Part shown: piece by piece, positions 1 to 8,052 of the stretch
Layout: each line of letters opens with the position of its first letter
How positions within the stretch are numbered: the stretch's first letter is position 1
NCBI GenBank assembly: GCA_937957985.1
Contig: CALGOH010000016.1
Span: 1 to 19,506, forward strand
Direction: 5' to 3'
Source: an uncultured Verrucomicrobiae bacterium
Lineage (GTDB): Bacteria; Verrucomicrobiota; Verrucomicrobiia; Verrucomicrobiales; Akkermansiaceae
Length of the DNA: 19,506 bases
Program-made: the position numbers and the translations under genes
Notes under the pieces: model-generated
Told to the model about the DNA's origin: nothing
What the model saw: only the letters and a program-made list of their open reading frames with translations
The model's database searches: none

Positions 1-903
1 ATGAAGACCCTGCACCGTCCGCTCAACCCGCGCCGCATCGGCGTGCTGGCCTACCACACCTTCACCCAGTTGGTGCGGATGAAGGTGTTCTACTTCCTCG
101 CGCTCTTCGCCGTCATCGTGATCGGCGCCAACTCGCTCGAACTCCCCACCCACGCCGCGCCCGAGTCGTCCGGCGTCGAGCTGCTCTACACGATCAAGAA
201 CACCTCGATCGGCTGCATGAGCCTGTTCTCGATCGTGATCGCCGTCGTCGCCACCGGCCTGCTGCTGCCGAAGGACGTCGAGGACCGCACCCTCTACACC
301 ATCCTCGCCAAGCCGGTCCCGCGGCTCGACTACTTGCTCGGCAAGTTCTTCGGCGTTGCCGCGCTGATCTTCGTCTCGCTGCTGGTCATGGACCTGCTCA
401 TGACCGGCGTGCTCCACCTGCGGATCGGCGGCGTGCTCGAACAGCAGCGCGCGGGCGGCGCGGCCTTCGGCTACCCGCCCGACCTGATCGAGGCCCAGCT
501 CGCCGAGACCCGCGCCCTCGGGCCCACCTGGAACCTGCAGGGCGCCGTGTTCGTCGTCTTCCTCCGGGCGGTCGTCATCATCAGCGTCGCCCTGCTGCTC
601 TCGACCTTCTCCACCAGCACGCTGTTCACCGCCATCGTCGGCTTCCTGGTCGTCTTCATCGGCTTCTTCCAGGCCGACGCCCGCGAGGCCTACTTCCACG
701 GCACCGGCTTCATCGGGCGCATCGGCTCGGCGGTCATGACCACCGCCCTGCCCGACCTCCAGATCTACAACCTCATCGACTCCATCATCGAGGGCAAGGT
801 GCTCGAGGCCCTCGACCTGCTCAAGGTCGCCGGCGTCACCTTCTTCTACTTCCTCGTCTACACCTTCGCCTCGTGGCTCATCTTCGCCCGCAAGGAGTTC
901 TGA
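1..903 (+). CDS. ABC-2 type transporter permease
   Basis: This is a 300-residue polytopic inner-membrane protein of the ABC-2 permease class (NosY-like), expected to form the membrane channel of an ABC exporter. About six hydrophobic segments are visible, near residues 28-45, 71-89, 112-135, 183-202, 206-224 and 276-296. The stretch around residues 93-115 (EDRTLYTILAKPVPRLDYLL) is the cytoplasmic loop after the second membrane segment that is typical of this family. The ATPase partner is not in the window and would be expected just upstream, beyond the left edge. The ATG is the first base of the window, so an earlier start cannot be excluded. The next gene starts 4 bases after the stop, indicating an operon. 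The substrate cannot be inferred. Confidence 0.85.
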   Translation: MKTLHRPLNPRRIGVLAYHTFTQLVRMKVFYFLALFAVIVIGANSLELPTHAAPESSGVELLYTIKNTSIGCMSLFSIVIAVVATGLLLPKDVEDRTLYTILAKPVPRLDYLLGKFFGVAALIFVSLLVMDLLMTGVLHLRIGGVLEQQRAGGAAFGYPPDLIEAQLAETRALGPTWNLQGAVFVVFLRAVVIISVALLLSTFSTSTLFTAIVGFLVVFIGFFQADAREAYFHGTGFIGRIGSAVMTTALPDLQIYNLIDSIIEGKVLEALDLLKVAGVTFFYFLVYTFASWLIFARKEF

Positions 904-907
904 GACC

Positions 908-1849
908 GTGACCGTTCACCGCCGCTACCAGCTCGCCGCCCTCGGCCTCCTCGTGGTCGCCGGGATCGTGCGCGCGCCGGTCGAGCAGGCGCTCACCGAG
1001 GACCTGCGGGAAAAGCAGCTCCTGCAAAGGCCGCTCGACCTCGGAGTCCGCAAGAAGCTCGGCCAGGGATTCTGGGCCGTCTCGCTCGGCGGACTGCGCA
1101 CGCTCGTCGCCACCGTGCTCAACCTGCGCGCCTTCGCCCAGTTCGAGAACTACGAGTGGACCAAGGTCGCCGACAGCTACGAGACCATCGTCCAGCTCGC
1201 CCCGCACACCGCCTACTACTGGGAAACCGGGTCGTGGCACATGGCCTACAACGCCGCGGCCTACTACGACCGCAACGACCTCGGCCTGCCCGACCTGCGC
1301 GCCCGCGCCGAGTGGGAACGCTGGATCCGCAAGGGCGCCGCCTTCCTCGAGGAGGGCGTCCGGCAGAATCCCGACAGCGCGCTGCTGTGGAGCCGCCTCG
1401 GCTGGCTCTACGTCGACCCCAACAAGATCCACGACTACGACCGGGCCGCCGAGGCCTTCGGCCGCGCGGTGGCCACCGGCGACGCGCTGCCCTACATCCG
1501 CCGCTTCGAGGCGATGGCGATGGCGCGCTCGGAGAAATACATCGACGACGCCCTGCCGCTGGTCCGCCGGATCATGGCCGAGGACGGCGGGGCGCCTCCG
1601 ACGCTGCTCTGCCTGCGTTTCGCCCTCGAGCACCGCGAAAATCCGGACATCGACTCCGACGCCCTCGCGCTCGAACTCTTCCGCACCCGCGAGAACGCCT
1701 ACCGCCAGCTCGGCGATCATTTCCTCGACATCCGCGGCGACTATCCGATGAACGGCGTGGCGTCGTACCTGCGTAAGCTTGAGCGGACTCTCGAAATCCC
1801 CGAGGATGACAGCGTCTTCCGCGCCCGCGAATCCCTGGAAAACCGCTGA
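908..1849 (+). CDS. Membrane-anchored TPR-like protein
   Basis: A 313-residue protein with a GTG start 4 bases after the permease stop. It has an N-terminal hydrophobic helix (about residues 8-22) suggesting a membrane anchor or uncleaved signal. The remainder is predicted helical with TPR-like pairs, for example around residues 83-120 and 157-190, where alternating Trp/Tyr/Leu/Ala positions and the segment DRAAEAFGRAV resemble the second helix of a TPR. No catalytic motif is visible. Tight coupling to the ABC permease suggests an accessory role for the transporter or its assembly, which is inference only. The family is not recognised by name. Confidence 0.75.
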   Translation: MTVHRRYQLAALGLLVVAGIVRAPVEQALTEDLREKQLLQRPLDLGVRKKLGQGFWAVSLGGLRTLVATVLNLRAFAQFENYEWTKVADSYETIVQLAPHTAYYWETGSWHMAYNAAAYYDRNDLGLPDLRARAEWERWIRKGAAFLEEGVRQNPDSALLWSRLGWLYVDPNKIHDYDRAAEAFGRAVATGDALPYIRRFEAMAMARSEKYIDDALPLVRRIMAEDGGAPPTLLCLRFALEHRENPDIDSDALALELFRTRENAYRQLGDHFLDIRGDYPMNGVASYLRKLERTLEIPEDDSVFRARESLENR

Positions 1850-1866
1850 AACTCCGACCCACCCCG

Positions 1867-2682
1867 ATGCAAAGCCCCAGCGGCCCTCCCCCTTCACCCG
1901 TCCCCGGCGCCTCCGGACAGCCGGAGACCACCCCGGCAGCGGATGCCTCGTCCGGGCACCGGCGCATCGCGATCTTCGGCGACATCCACGCCAATCTCGA
2001 AGGGCTCGAGGCCGTCCTCGCCGACGCCGAGGAGCAGGGCTGCAACGACTACATCTGCATGGGCGATGTCGTCGGCTACAACGCCAACCCCGTCGAGTGC
2101 CTGGAAAAGGTCCGCGCCATGGGCTGCCCGGTCATCAAGGGCAACCACGACGAGGACGCCTCGGGCACCCACTCGCTCGACTCGATGAACCCGGTCGCCG
2201 CGACCGCCCTCGAGTGGACCCGCGAGCAGCTCGACGAAGACCAGAAGACCTGGCTGCGGCGGCTGCGCATGGTGCGCCAGATCGAGGACTTCACCGTGGT
2301 CCACAGCACCCTCGACCAGCCGTCGAACTGGAACTACGTGACCAACCGTTTCGACGCGATGTCGAACTTCTCCTACCAGTTCACCCAGGTCTGCTTCCAC
2401 GGCCACACCCACGTCCCGCGGGTCTACGTGAAGGACGGCAAGGTCCAGGAGGTCCCGGCCGAGTCGGTGGTCATCGAGCCCGGCTCGAAGTACTTCATCA
2501 ACGTCGGCTCCGCCGGCCAGCCTCGCGACGGCGACTGGCGCGCCTGCTACGCGATCTACGACCTCACCCACAAGCTCATCGTCTTCCGCCGGGTCGAGTA
2601 CGACATCGAGACGACCCAGCGGAAGATCCGGGACGCCGACCTGCCGCCCATGCTCGCCGAACGCCTCGCCGACGGACGATGA
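1867..2682 (+). CDS. Calcineurin-like metallophosphoesterase family protein
   Basis: A 271-residue cytoplasmic phosphoesterase with the complete metal-binding motif set of the calcineurin-like superfamily: GDIH at residues 38-41, GD at 66-67 followed by VVGYNANP, GNHD at 92-95, His146, and HGHTH at 178-182. Near the C-terminus comes NVGSAGQPRDGD (from residue 212), which is characteristic of the YfcE/MJ0936-like Metallophos_2 branch. These motifs coordinate a dinuclear metal centre that hydrolyses phosphomono- or phosphodiester bonds; the physiological substrate is unknown. The first 30 residues are Pro/Ser-rich and outside the conserved fold, so the true start could be slightly later, but no better ATG is available before the first motif. 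The stop overlaps the next start codon (ATGA), indicating translational coupling to the Nudix gene. Confidence 0.9.
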   Translation: MQSPSGPPPSPVPGASGQPETTPAADASSGHRRIAIFGDIHANLEGLEAVLADAEEQGCNDYICMGDVVGYNANPVECLEKVRAMGCPVIKGNHDEDASGTHSLDSMNPVAATALEWTREQLDEDQKTWLRRLRMVRQIEDFTVVHSTLDQPSNWNYVTNRFDAMSNFSYQFTQVCFHGHTHVPRVYVKDGKVQEVPAESVVIEPGSKYFINVGSAGQPRDGDWRACYAIYDLTHKLIVFRRVEYDIETTQRKIRDADLPPMLAERLADGR

Positions 2683-3119
2683 AGGATTCAAGGAGCGCGG
2701 GCGTCCCGCCCGTCCCCGCCCCCTCGATCGACGTCGTCGCCGGCCTCGTCCAGGACGACCGCGGTCGCCTGCTCGCCTGCCGCCGCCCGGTGGGAAAACA
2801 CCTCGGCGGCAAGTGGGAATTCCCCGGCGGCAAGGTCGAAGCGGGCGAAACCCCGGCCCACGCCCTCGTCCGCGAACTGCGCGAGGAACTGGAGATCACC
2901 GTCGAGCCCGGCGAAACCCTCACGCCCGTCGTCCACGACTACGGCCGCGGCCCGATCCGGCTCATCCCGCTGCTCTGCACCATCACCGCCGGCGTTCCGC
3001 ATCCCCACGAGCATGACGAGATCCGCTGGTGCGCCACCGCGGAACTCGAACAACTCGACCTCGCCGCCGCCGACCTCCCCATCCTCGCCGAGTGGAAGGC
3101 CCGCCACTTCAGTACGTAG
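2679..3119 (+). CDS. Nudix (MutT-like) NTP pyrophosphohydrolase
   Basis: A 146-residue Nudix hydrolase. The Nudix box spans residues 51-73 (GGKVEAGE, then RELREELEI), with the metal-binding glutamates of the REXXEE core at 66, 69 and 70. The preceding GKHLGGKWEFPGG is typical of the MutT / (d)CTP pyrophosphohydrolase group that sanitises oxidised or non-canonical nucleotides; the exact substrate is not determinable. The start ATG overlaps the upstream stop by 4 bases. Residues 5-12 (RSAGVPPV) are encoded by a REP-like palindrome rather than by conserved Nudix sequence, and the fold only begins near IDVVAGLV at residue 17. The TAG stop lies within the GTAG head of a second REP-like hairpin, so both gene ends appear reshaped by repeats. 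Confidence 0.9.
   Translation: MKDSRSAGVPPVPAPSIDVVAGLVQDDRGRLLACRRPVGKHLGGKWEFPGGKVEAGETPAHALVRELREELEITVEPGETLTPVVHDYGRGPIRLIPLLCTITAGVPHPHEHDEIRWCATAELEQLDLAAADLPILAEWKARHFST
2692..2713 (+). repeat. REP-like palindrome (GGAG head) inside a coding start
   Basis: GGAG at 2692-2695 is followed by a hairpin with arms CGGGCG and CGCCCG around a TCC loop. It is the same head-plus-hairpin design as the repeats at 10644, 15648 and 18392. It lies entirely within the first dozen codons of the Nudix gene and is translated in frame. No inverted partner is visible nearby, so this is a solitary REP rather than a REPIN. Confidence 0.65.
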
Positions 3120-3135
3120 TCCCCCCTTCAGGGGG
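3116..3135 (+). repeat. REP-like hairpin (GTAG head) at a stop codon
   Basis: GTAG at 3116-3119 directly precedes a C-rich/G-rich hairpin (CCCCC at 3122-3126, TTCA loop, GGGGG at 3131-3135). The TAG inside the head is the stop codon of the Nudix gene. The hairpin lies in the 29-base gap before the DUF3142 gene. It lacks a T-tract, so a role as intrinsic terminator is doubtful, although the stem could impede transcription or protect the 3' end of the mRNA. Confidence 0.55.
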
Positions 3136-3148
3136 TCCGGAAAACCCG

Positions 3149-4372
3149 ATGCCCATGACGCTCCGTCCGATCCTGTTAGCCGCCAGCTCGGGCATCCTCG
3201 GTCTTCTTCTAACAGTATCCTCCTGCAAACCCCGGCAATCCCCGGTCGCTCCAACAACCGAGGCCTACGTCTGGCAGGACCCGGCGCGCCCCGAGGTGCG
3301 GGAGGCTTTCGAATCGACCGGCACCTCGCTCGACGTCCTCCATTTCCGCGCCGCGGAGTTCCGCTGGACCGGCCACGATTTCGAAGTCGGGCGCGTCATC
3401 TCCGACAAGCTTCCCTCCCCCGGCTGCGGCCTGGTGGTCCGCATCGGCCAGTCCGCCGCCGGCCTCGAGTGGGATGCGGAGCAACGCCAGGCGGTCGAGG
3501 ACTGCGTCGCATCGCTCGCGCGCCTCGGCCCCCGCGAGATCCAGTGCGACTACGACCGCCCTCAAGCACGCCTCGGAGGCTACCGCCGGCTGCTCGGTCG
3601 CCTTCGGCGGGTCGCGGGCGAGGTGCCGGTCGTGCCCACCACCCTGCCGAGTTGGCTCGACGAGGAGGAGTTCGCCGCGCTCGCACGCGAGTCGGCGGGA
3701 TACGTGCTTCAGGTCCACTCGCTCTCGCTGCCGCGCACTCCCGACGACGAAGTTGTCTTGTTGGACCCATCCCTGGCCCGGACCTCGGTGGAGCGCGCGG
3801 CGGCGCTGGGCGTGCCGTTCCGCGTGGCGATGCCCACCTACGGCTGCGAGGTCTGGTTCGACTCGGCGGGAAAGGTGATCGAGGTGATTTCCGAGGACCG
3901 CGCACCCGAGGGACTGGCGCCGGCCCGCCGAGCCTTCGGCTATGCCGATCCGGCAACGGCGGCCGCACTGGTCGCCGAGTGGACGGCCAATCGTCCATCC
4001 GGCCTCACCGGCGTGGTCTGGTATCGACTTCCCATCGCCGCGGACCGGCGGAACTGGCCATGGCCCACGCTGGAAAAGGTGATGCGCGGCGAGGCCCCGG
4101 TTGCCGATCTTCGCGTCGAAACCAAGGCCAGCGACATCGTCCTGACCAACCACGGCGAGGCCCCGGCCCGACTGCCCGGCCGGCTCGTCGCCCGCGGCCC
4201 GGTCGCGGCCGCCGATGCCGTCGGAGCCTACCGCCTGGAAAGCGGCGGCGAGGAAACCGTATTCCGGTTTACCGAAAACGGATGGCCATGGATCGAACCG
4301 GGCCAAAGCCTCGTCATTGGCTGGATCACCAGGCGCAGCTCTGATAGCAAGCTGACATGGGTCGTGGAATAA
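3149..4372 (+). CDS. DUF3142 domain-containing lipoprotein
   Basis: A 407-residue exported protein. The N-terminus is a lipoprotein signal: a positive start, a hydrophobic stretch at about residues 6-22, and a lipobox VSSC with the acylated Cys at 26. The mature part opens with EAYVWQDPARPEVREAF and continues with LDVLHFRAAEF, the pattern I associate with DUF3142, a barrel-like family of unknown function found mostly in bacterial envelopes. No enzymatic residues can be assigned. A second ATG lies two codons in, at 3155; I kept the first because both leave an acceptable signal peptide. The 3' end overlaps the following gene by 16 bases, suggesting that the two products are translated together and work at the same site in the envelope. 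Confidence 0.75.
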   Translation: MPMTLRPILLAASSGILGLLLTVSSCKPRQSPVAPTTEAYVWQDPARPEVREAFESTGTSLDVLHFRAAEFRWTGHDFEVGRVISDKLPSPGCGLVVRIGQSAAGLEWDAEQRQAVEDCVASLARLGPREIQCDYDRPQARLGGYRRLLGRLRRVAGEVPVVPTTLPSWLDEEEFAALARESAGYVLQVHSLSLPRTPDDEVVLLDPSLARTSVERAAALGVPFRVAMPTYGCEVWFDSAGKVIEVISEDRAPEGLAPARRAFGYADPATAAALVAEWTANRPSGLTGVVWYRLPIAADRRNWPWPTLEKVMRGEAPVADLRVETKASDIVLTNHGEAPARLPGRLVARGPVAAADAVGAYRLESGGEETVFRFTENGWPWIEPGQSLVIGWITRRSSDSKLTWVVE

Positions 4373-6615
4373 AGACGGGAAGCTGGCTGGTGGGGGTGGC
4401 GCTGCTCGCCGATGGCACCGGTCGCGCCTGCGGACCCTTCTTCGCCGACACGGTTCTGACCGAGCCCCATGCCGTGCTCGACGTGCCGCCGGTGTCCTAC
4501 CTTCACGAGCTGGCGGAGTTCGCCGGCATCGACGGACCTATCACCGTCCCGTCCGGCGTCGACCGCCTCGCCCAGGTGCCGGTCGAGATCGCGGAGCTGG
4601 AGACTCACTGGCGCTCGCAGGGCATCGACGGGAAGACCATCTCGAGCCGCTCGGCCCTCTACGGCGAACGGCGCACCGCCCTGCTCAAGTGGACGCGCGA
4701 CGACGAGGAGAACGCCGATGCGGCGATGCCCCCCGAACTCGGTCTCGGCGACGGGTTCCCGGATGACGTCATCCGCTATCTCGAAGGAGCGCGGCTGCTG
4801 GCGGCGGGTGATCGCGACGGAGCCCGGGCCAGGTGGGAGGCGCTGTGCGGGCAACCGGCGGAGGACACCCGGCTCCGCCGCGCCTGGGCGGCCTGGATGC
4901 TGGCCTCGACCGCCAAAGACCGCCCGGAAGCCGTCAGGTGGTATCGCGAGGTCATCGCGATGGTCGAGGCGGGGGCCGCCGATTCTCTCGGACTCGCCGC
5001 CGGCGCGTACGGCTGGCTTTCCACCCTCGACGCCAAGGACGATCCGGTCGAGGCGATCCGCCTCACCTACCGCGCGGTGAAGGGCGGGCATCACCGCTGC
5101 ATCACCGACCTGCGGAACCGCTGCCACGCCCTCCTCACCAACCCGGATCCCGCCGTGCTCGCCGCCGCCGCCCGCGACCCGGAAGTCCGCCAGCTCATCA
5201 ACCTCGATCTCTTCGCCCGGCTCGACGGTCCCCACCACGCGCCCGTCGGCACCGACAGTCCCGAACCGCTCGCCCGCTGGCTGGAAGCGCTCGGTTCCCG
5301 AATCGCCGGTCCCGATGCCACCCGCATCGCCTGGGCGCTGTACTCCTCGGGCCGCTTCGACGAGGCGGCCGACTGGCTGGAGCGGGCCGACGACACCGAC
5401 CCTCGGACGGGATGGCTGCGCGGAAAGCTCGCATTGCGCGACGGCCGCGTGGAGGACGCCCGTCGGGAACTCGCGGCTTCCGCCGAGCTCGCGCGGAAGC
5501 AGGAGGAAAGCTGGTCTCCGGCCAATCCCTTGCTCGACCGATCCTGGCATCTTTGCGGACCCGAGCGACGGTCCGCCTCGCAAGGACGGCTTCTCGCCGA
5601 CCTCGCCATGGTCGAGCTCTCGCGCGGCGAGTATGGACCCGCCCTCGACAAGCTCCTCGAAGGCGGATTCCGGGAAGACGCCGCCTACGTCGCGGAGCGG
5701 GTGCTTTCCACCGACGAACTGCTCGCCCACCTGCGGACGACGGCACCGGCATGGTCGGAGTCGGCCTCGAAATACTGGTCGGGCATCGAGCAGCGCACCC
5801 GGTGGGGTGGCACCTACCGCTACGAAGGCCCGATCGATCCGACCCGCTACGAGCGGCATCGGAACCACGGAATCCTGGAATCGACGAGTCCGGGCGACGA
5901 CCTTCGCTACCTGCTCGCACGAGGGCTGGCCCGCGAATGGCGCTTCGACGATGCGCGGGAATGGATGCCGCCACCGCTGCTGCCACTCTTCGACCACTAT
6001 GTCGCGCTCCACCGGGCGAGGCTTTCCGGCCGCCACCGGGGGGAAGCAGGTGCGGTGATCGCGTGGCGGCAGGCCTGCATCCACCGCATCTGGGGAATGG
6101 AGCTGTTCGGCACCGAATCGGCGCCCGACGGCCACTTCCACCGGGGCTCCTTCCCGGCCCGCGACTTCGCCGCAGTACGGGCCTGGTGGGGAGGCGCCGA
6201 GCCATCGGCCCCCGAGGGATGGTTCGTCCGCACCGGTCCGCCCGTGCTGCCGGTGAGTGACGATGAAATCCGTCGGATCCGGAGCCACCGCCTGCCCGAG
6301 GAAAGGCGCCGCCGATTTCATTACCGCGTCACCGCCTCCGAGATCGCGTGGAAGGCGGCCGCCCTGCTCCCGGACGACCACCCGCAACTCGCGGCGATCT
6401 ACAACTCCGCCGGCCTGTGGCTCGCCGACCGCGACCCGCAAGCCGCCGACCGTTTCTATCAGGCCCTCGTCCGGCGCTGCGCGGGCACCGGGGAAGGCCG
6501 CCGCGCCGACGAGAAACGCTGGTTCCTCGACGACCTCGAACGCCCCGGTGAATGGCATCCGCTCCCCGAGAAGCTGAGGCCCCAGCCGCCCCCTCCGGTG
6601 GCTGCCGAAGGGTGA
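4357..6615 (+). CDS. Large secreted or envelope TPR-like protein, function unknown
   Basis: A 752-residue protein starting inside the end of the DUF3142 gene. Residues 8-24 form a probable signal sequence, followed by CGPFFADTVL. The Cys at 25 is preceded by GRA, which is not a good lipobox, so signal peptidase I cleavage is as likely as lipidation. The body is rich in Ala, Leu, Arg and Trp and looks like stacked helical pairs. TPR/Sel1-like units are most convincing around residues 326-380 (ALYSSGRFDEAADWLERA), and another occurs near the C-terminus (IYNSAGLWLADRDPQAADRFYQAL). No catalytic signature was recognised. The overlap with DUF3142 suggests a two-protein envelope complex. The gene ends 16 bases from the convergent amtB stop with no obvious terminator between. 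Confidence 0.7.
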   Translation: MGRGIKTGSWLVGVALLADGTGRACGPFFADTVLTEPHAVLDVPPVSYLHELAEFAGIDGPITVPSGVDRLAQVPVEIAELETHWRSQGIDGKTISSRSALYGERRTALLKWTRDDEENADAAMPPELGLGDGFPDDVIRYLEGARLLAAGDRDGARARWEALCGQPAEDTRLRRAWAAWMLASTAKDRPEAVRWYREVIAMVEAGAADSLGLAAGAYGWLSTLDAKDDPVEAIRLTYRAVKGGHHRCITDLRNRCHALLTNPDPAVLAAAARDPEVRQLINLDLFARLDGPHHAPVGTDSPEPLARWLEALGSRIAGPDATRIAWALYSSGRFDEAADWLERADDTDPRTGWLRGKLALRDGRVEDARRELAASAELARKQEESWSPANPLLDRSWHLCGPERRSASQGRLLADLAMVELSRGEYGPALDKLLEGGFREDAAYVAERVLSTDELLAHLRTTAPAWSESASKYWSGIEQRTRWGGTYRYEGPIDPTRYERHRNHGILESTSPGDDLRYLLARGLAREWRFDDAREWMPPPLLPLFDHYVALHRARLSGRHRGEAGAVIAWRQACIHRIWGMELFGTESAPDGHFHRGSFPARDFAAVRAWWGGAEPSAPEGWFVRTGPPVLPVSDDEIRRIRSHRLPEERRRRFHYRVTASEIAWKAAALLPDDHPQLAAIYNSAGLWLADRDPQAADRFYQALVRRCAGTGEGRRADEKRWFLDDLERPGEWHPLPEKLRPQPPPPVAAEG

Positions 6616-6631
6616 CGGCGGCGGGGAAAAA

Positions 6632-7924
6632 TCAGCCCTCGGTGTTGTAGGCTTCCTCGCCGTGAAGATTGCGGTCGAGACCGCCCATTTCCTCCTCGTC
6701 GCTGACCCGCAGGCCGACCACCACCTTGGCGACGGTCAGGCCGATCACGGCCGCCGCGGCGCTCCAGACGATGGTCACGATCACGCTCTTGATCTGGGCG
6801 AAGGTCTGCGAGGCGACGGTCATGCCCTCGGCCAGCGCGCCGTCGCGCAGGAACACACCGGTCAGGATCGCGCCGACGATCCCGCCCACACCGTGCACGG
6901 CGAACACGTCCAGCGAATCATCAACCTTCAGCATGTGCTTCACCTTCGTCGCCATGAAGTAGCAGAGGAAACTCGAGGCCGCACCGATCACCAGCGCGCC
7001 TGCAACCGTCGTCGATCCCGCGGCCGGTGTGATCGCGACCAGGCCGGCCACGGCACCCGTCGCCACGCCGACCGCCGTCGGCTTCTTGTGGATCAGCCAC
7101 TCAAGCCCGGCCCAGACGACCACCGCCGTCGCCGTCGCGGCATGGGTGGTGAGCATCGCCATCCCCGCCGCGGCGTTGGCCGCACAGGCCGAACCGGCAT
7201 TGAAACCGAACCAGCCCACCCACAGCAGGGCCGCCCCGATCACCGTGAAGGGCACGTTGTGCGGCGCGAGGTTCGGCCCCGGGTAGCCCTGGCGGCGGCC
7301 GACCATGATGCAGGCGACCAACCCGGCCACGCCGGCATTGATGTGCACCACCGTGCCGCCGGCGAAGTCGATCACGTTCCAGTGGTGGAAGAGCCCGCCG
7401 CCCCACGCCATGTGCCACACGGGGATGTAGGCGAGGACCGTCCAGACCAGCGTGAAGATGAGCATCGCCGAGAATTTCATCCGCTCGGCGAAGGCCCCGA
7501 CGATCAGCGCGGGCGTGATGATGATGAAGGTCATCTGGAAGGTCAGCCACACGCTCTCGGGAATCGAGCCGTTGAGCAGATCGGGCGTGAGGTGCTTGAG
7601 CATCACCTTCGATGCGTCGCCGATGAAGGCGTTGTCTCCACTGCCGGTCGCGAAGCTGGCGCCGAAGGTGATCCACACCAGGCTCATCACCCCGGCCATC
7701 GCGAAGCACTGGACGAGGATCGAGAGCACGTTCTTGGTCCGCACCAGACCGCCGTAGAAGAGGGCGAGCCCCGGCAGGGTCATCAGCAGCACCAGCACGG
7801 TCGCGACCAGCATCCAAGCCGTGTCGCCGCTGTCGGGCGCGGGGGTGTCCTGCGCCGCCGCGGGCAGCGCGAGCAGGGCCAGCCAGAGGAGAATTCGGAA
7901 TCCGGGGGACTGTAAGCGATTCAT
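6632..7924 (-). CDS. amtB: Ammonium transporter AmtB
   Basis: A 430-residue Amt/Rh-family ammonium channel of the inner membrane. A cleavable signal peptide (MNRLQSPGF, then a Leu/Ala-rich core ending PAAAQ near residue 25) precedes DTAWMLVATVLVLLMTLPGLALFYGG, the usual first helix of bacterial AmtB. The pore twin histidines are His194 (in DFAGGTVVHINAG) and His344 (in FAVHGVGGIVG), and the conserved Asp of DFAGG is at 186. The C-terminal tail GLRVSDEEEMGGLD matches the cytoplasmic GlnK-responsive tail. I chose the ATG at 7924 because it starts at the signal peptide; the open frame extends further upstream without coding character. No glnK (PII) gene is adjacent, although amtB-glnK pairing is common in other bacteria. 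It is divergent from the SNF2 gene. Confidence 0.95.
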   Translation of the reverse strand: MNRLQSPGFRILLWLALLALPAAAQDTPAPDSGDTAWMLVATVLVLLMTLPGLALFYGGLVRTKNVLSILVQCFAMAGVMSLVWITFGASFATGSGDNAFIGDASKVMLKHLTPDLLNGSIPESVWLTFQMTFIIITPALIVGAFAERMKFSAMLIFTLVWTVLAYIPVWHMAWGGGLFHHWNVIDFAGGTVVHINAGVAGLVACIMVGRRQGYPGPNLAPHNVPFTVIGAALLWVGWFGFNAGSACAANAAAGMAMLTTHAATATAVVVWAGLEWLIHKKPTAVGVATGAVAGLVAITPAAGSTTVAGALVIGAASSFLCYFMATKVKHMLKVDDSLDVFAVHGVGGIVGAILTGVFLRDGALAEGMTVASQTFAQIKSVIVTIVWSAAAAVIGLTVAKVVVGLRVSDEEEMGGLDRNLHGEEAYNTEG

Positions 7925-7977
7925 GGTGAGTGGTTTCTCGCCACTCCCCTCCAGCCTGTCCAGCCTCCGCTGCGTCC

Positions 7978-8004
7978 GTAGCATCGACATTCTTGTCGAT
8001 CTAC
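7978..8004 (+). repeat. REP-like palindrome (GTAG head) in a divergent promoter region
   Basis: GTAG at 7978-7981 is followed by the hairpin ATCGACA (7983-7989), loop TTCT, TGTCGAT (7994-8000), then CTAC (8001-8004). The whole is a near-perfect palindrome with one bulged base. It lies between the divergent amtB and SNF2 starts (53 bases from the former, 48 from the latter), so it is not a terminator of either. It may be a REP element or a binding site for a dimeric regulator. A 15-base stretch at 16960-16974 matches its left half at 14 of 15 positions. Confidence 0.55.
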
Positions 8005-8052
8005 ACCAAACCACCCTTGTTCCAGACCGCGAGTTCTCCAACCTCACCGTCC

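Noticed and set aside
1572..2045. Minus-strand and alternative-frame ORFs overlapping the TPR, phosphoesterase and Nudix genes
   Set aside because: They overlap genes with complete conserved motifs and encode low-complexity Arg/Pro/Gly-rich sequence.
3120..3148. The CCCCC/GGGGG hairpin as a rho-independent terminator
   Set aside because: No T-tract follows, and the next gene starts 14 bases further on. The GTAG head fits the REP pattern better.
4228..6558. A 776-codon open frame antisense to the 752-residue protein
   Set aside because: Long antisense frames are normal in this GC-rich, third-position-biased DNA. The product is Gly/Arg/Pro/Val-rich without motifs, while the plus strand encodes a coherent signal peptide and helical repeats.
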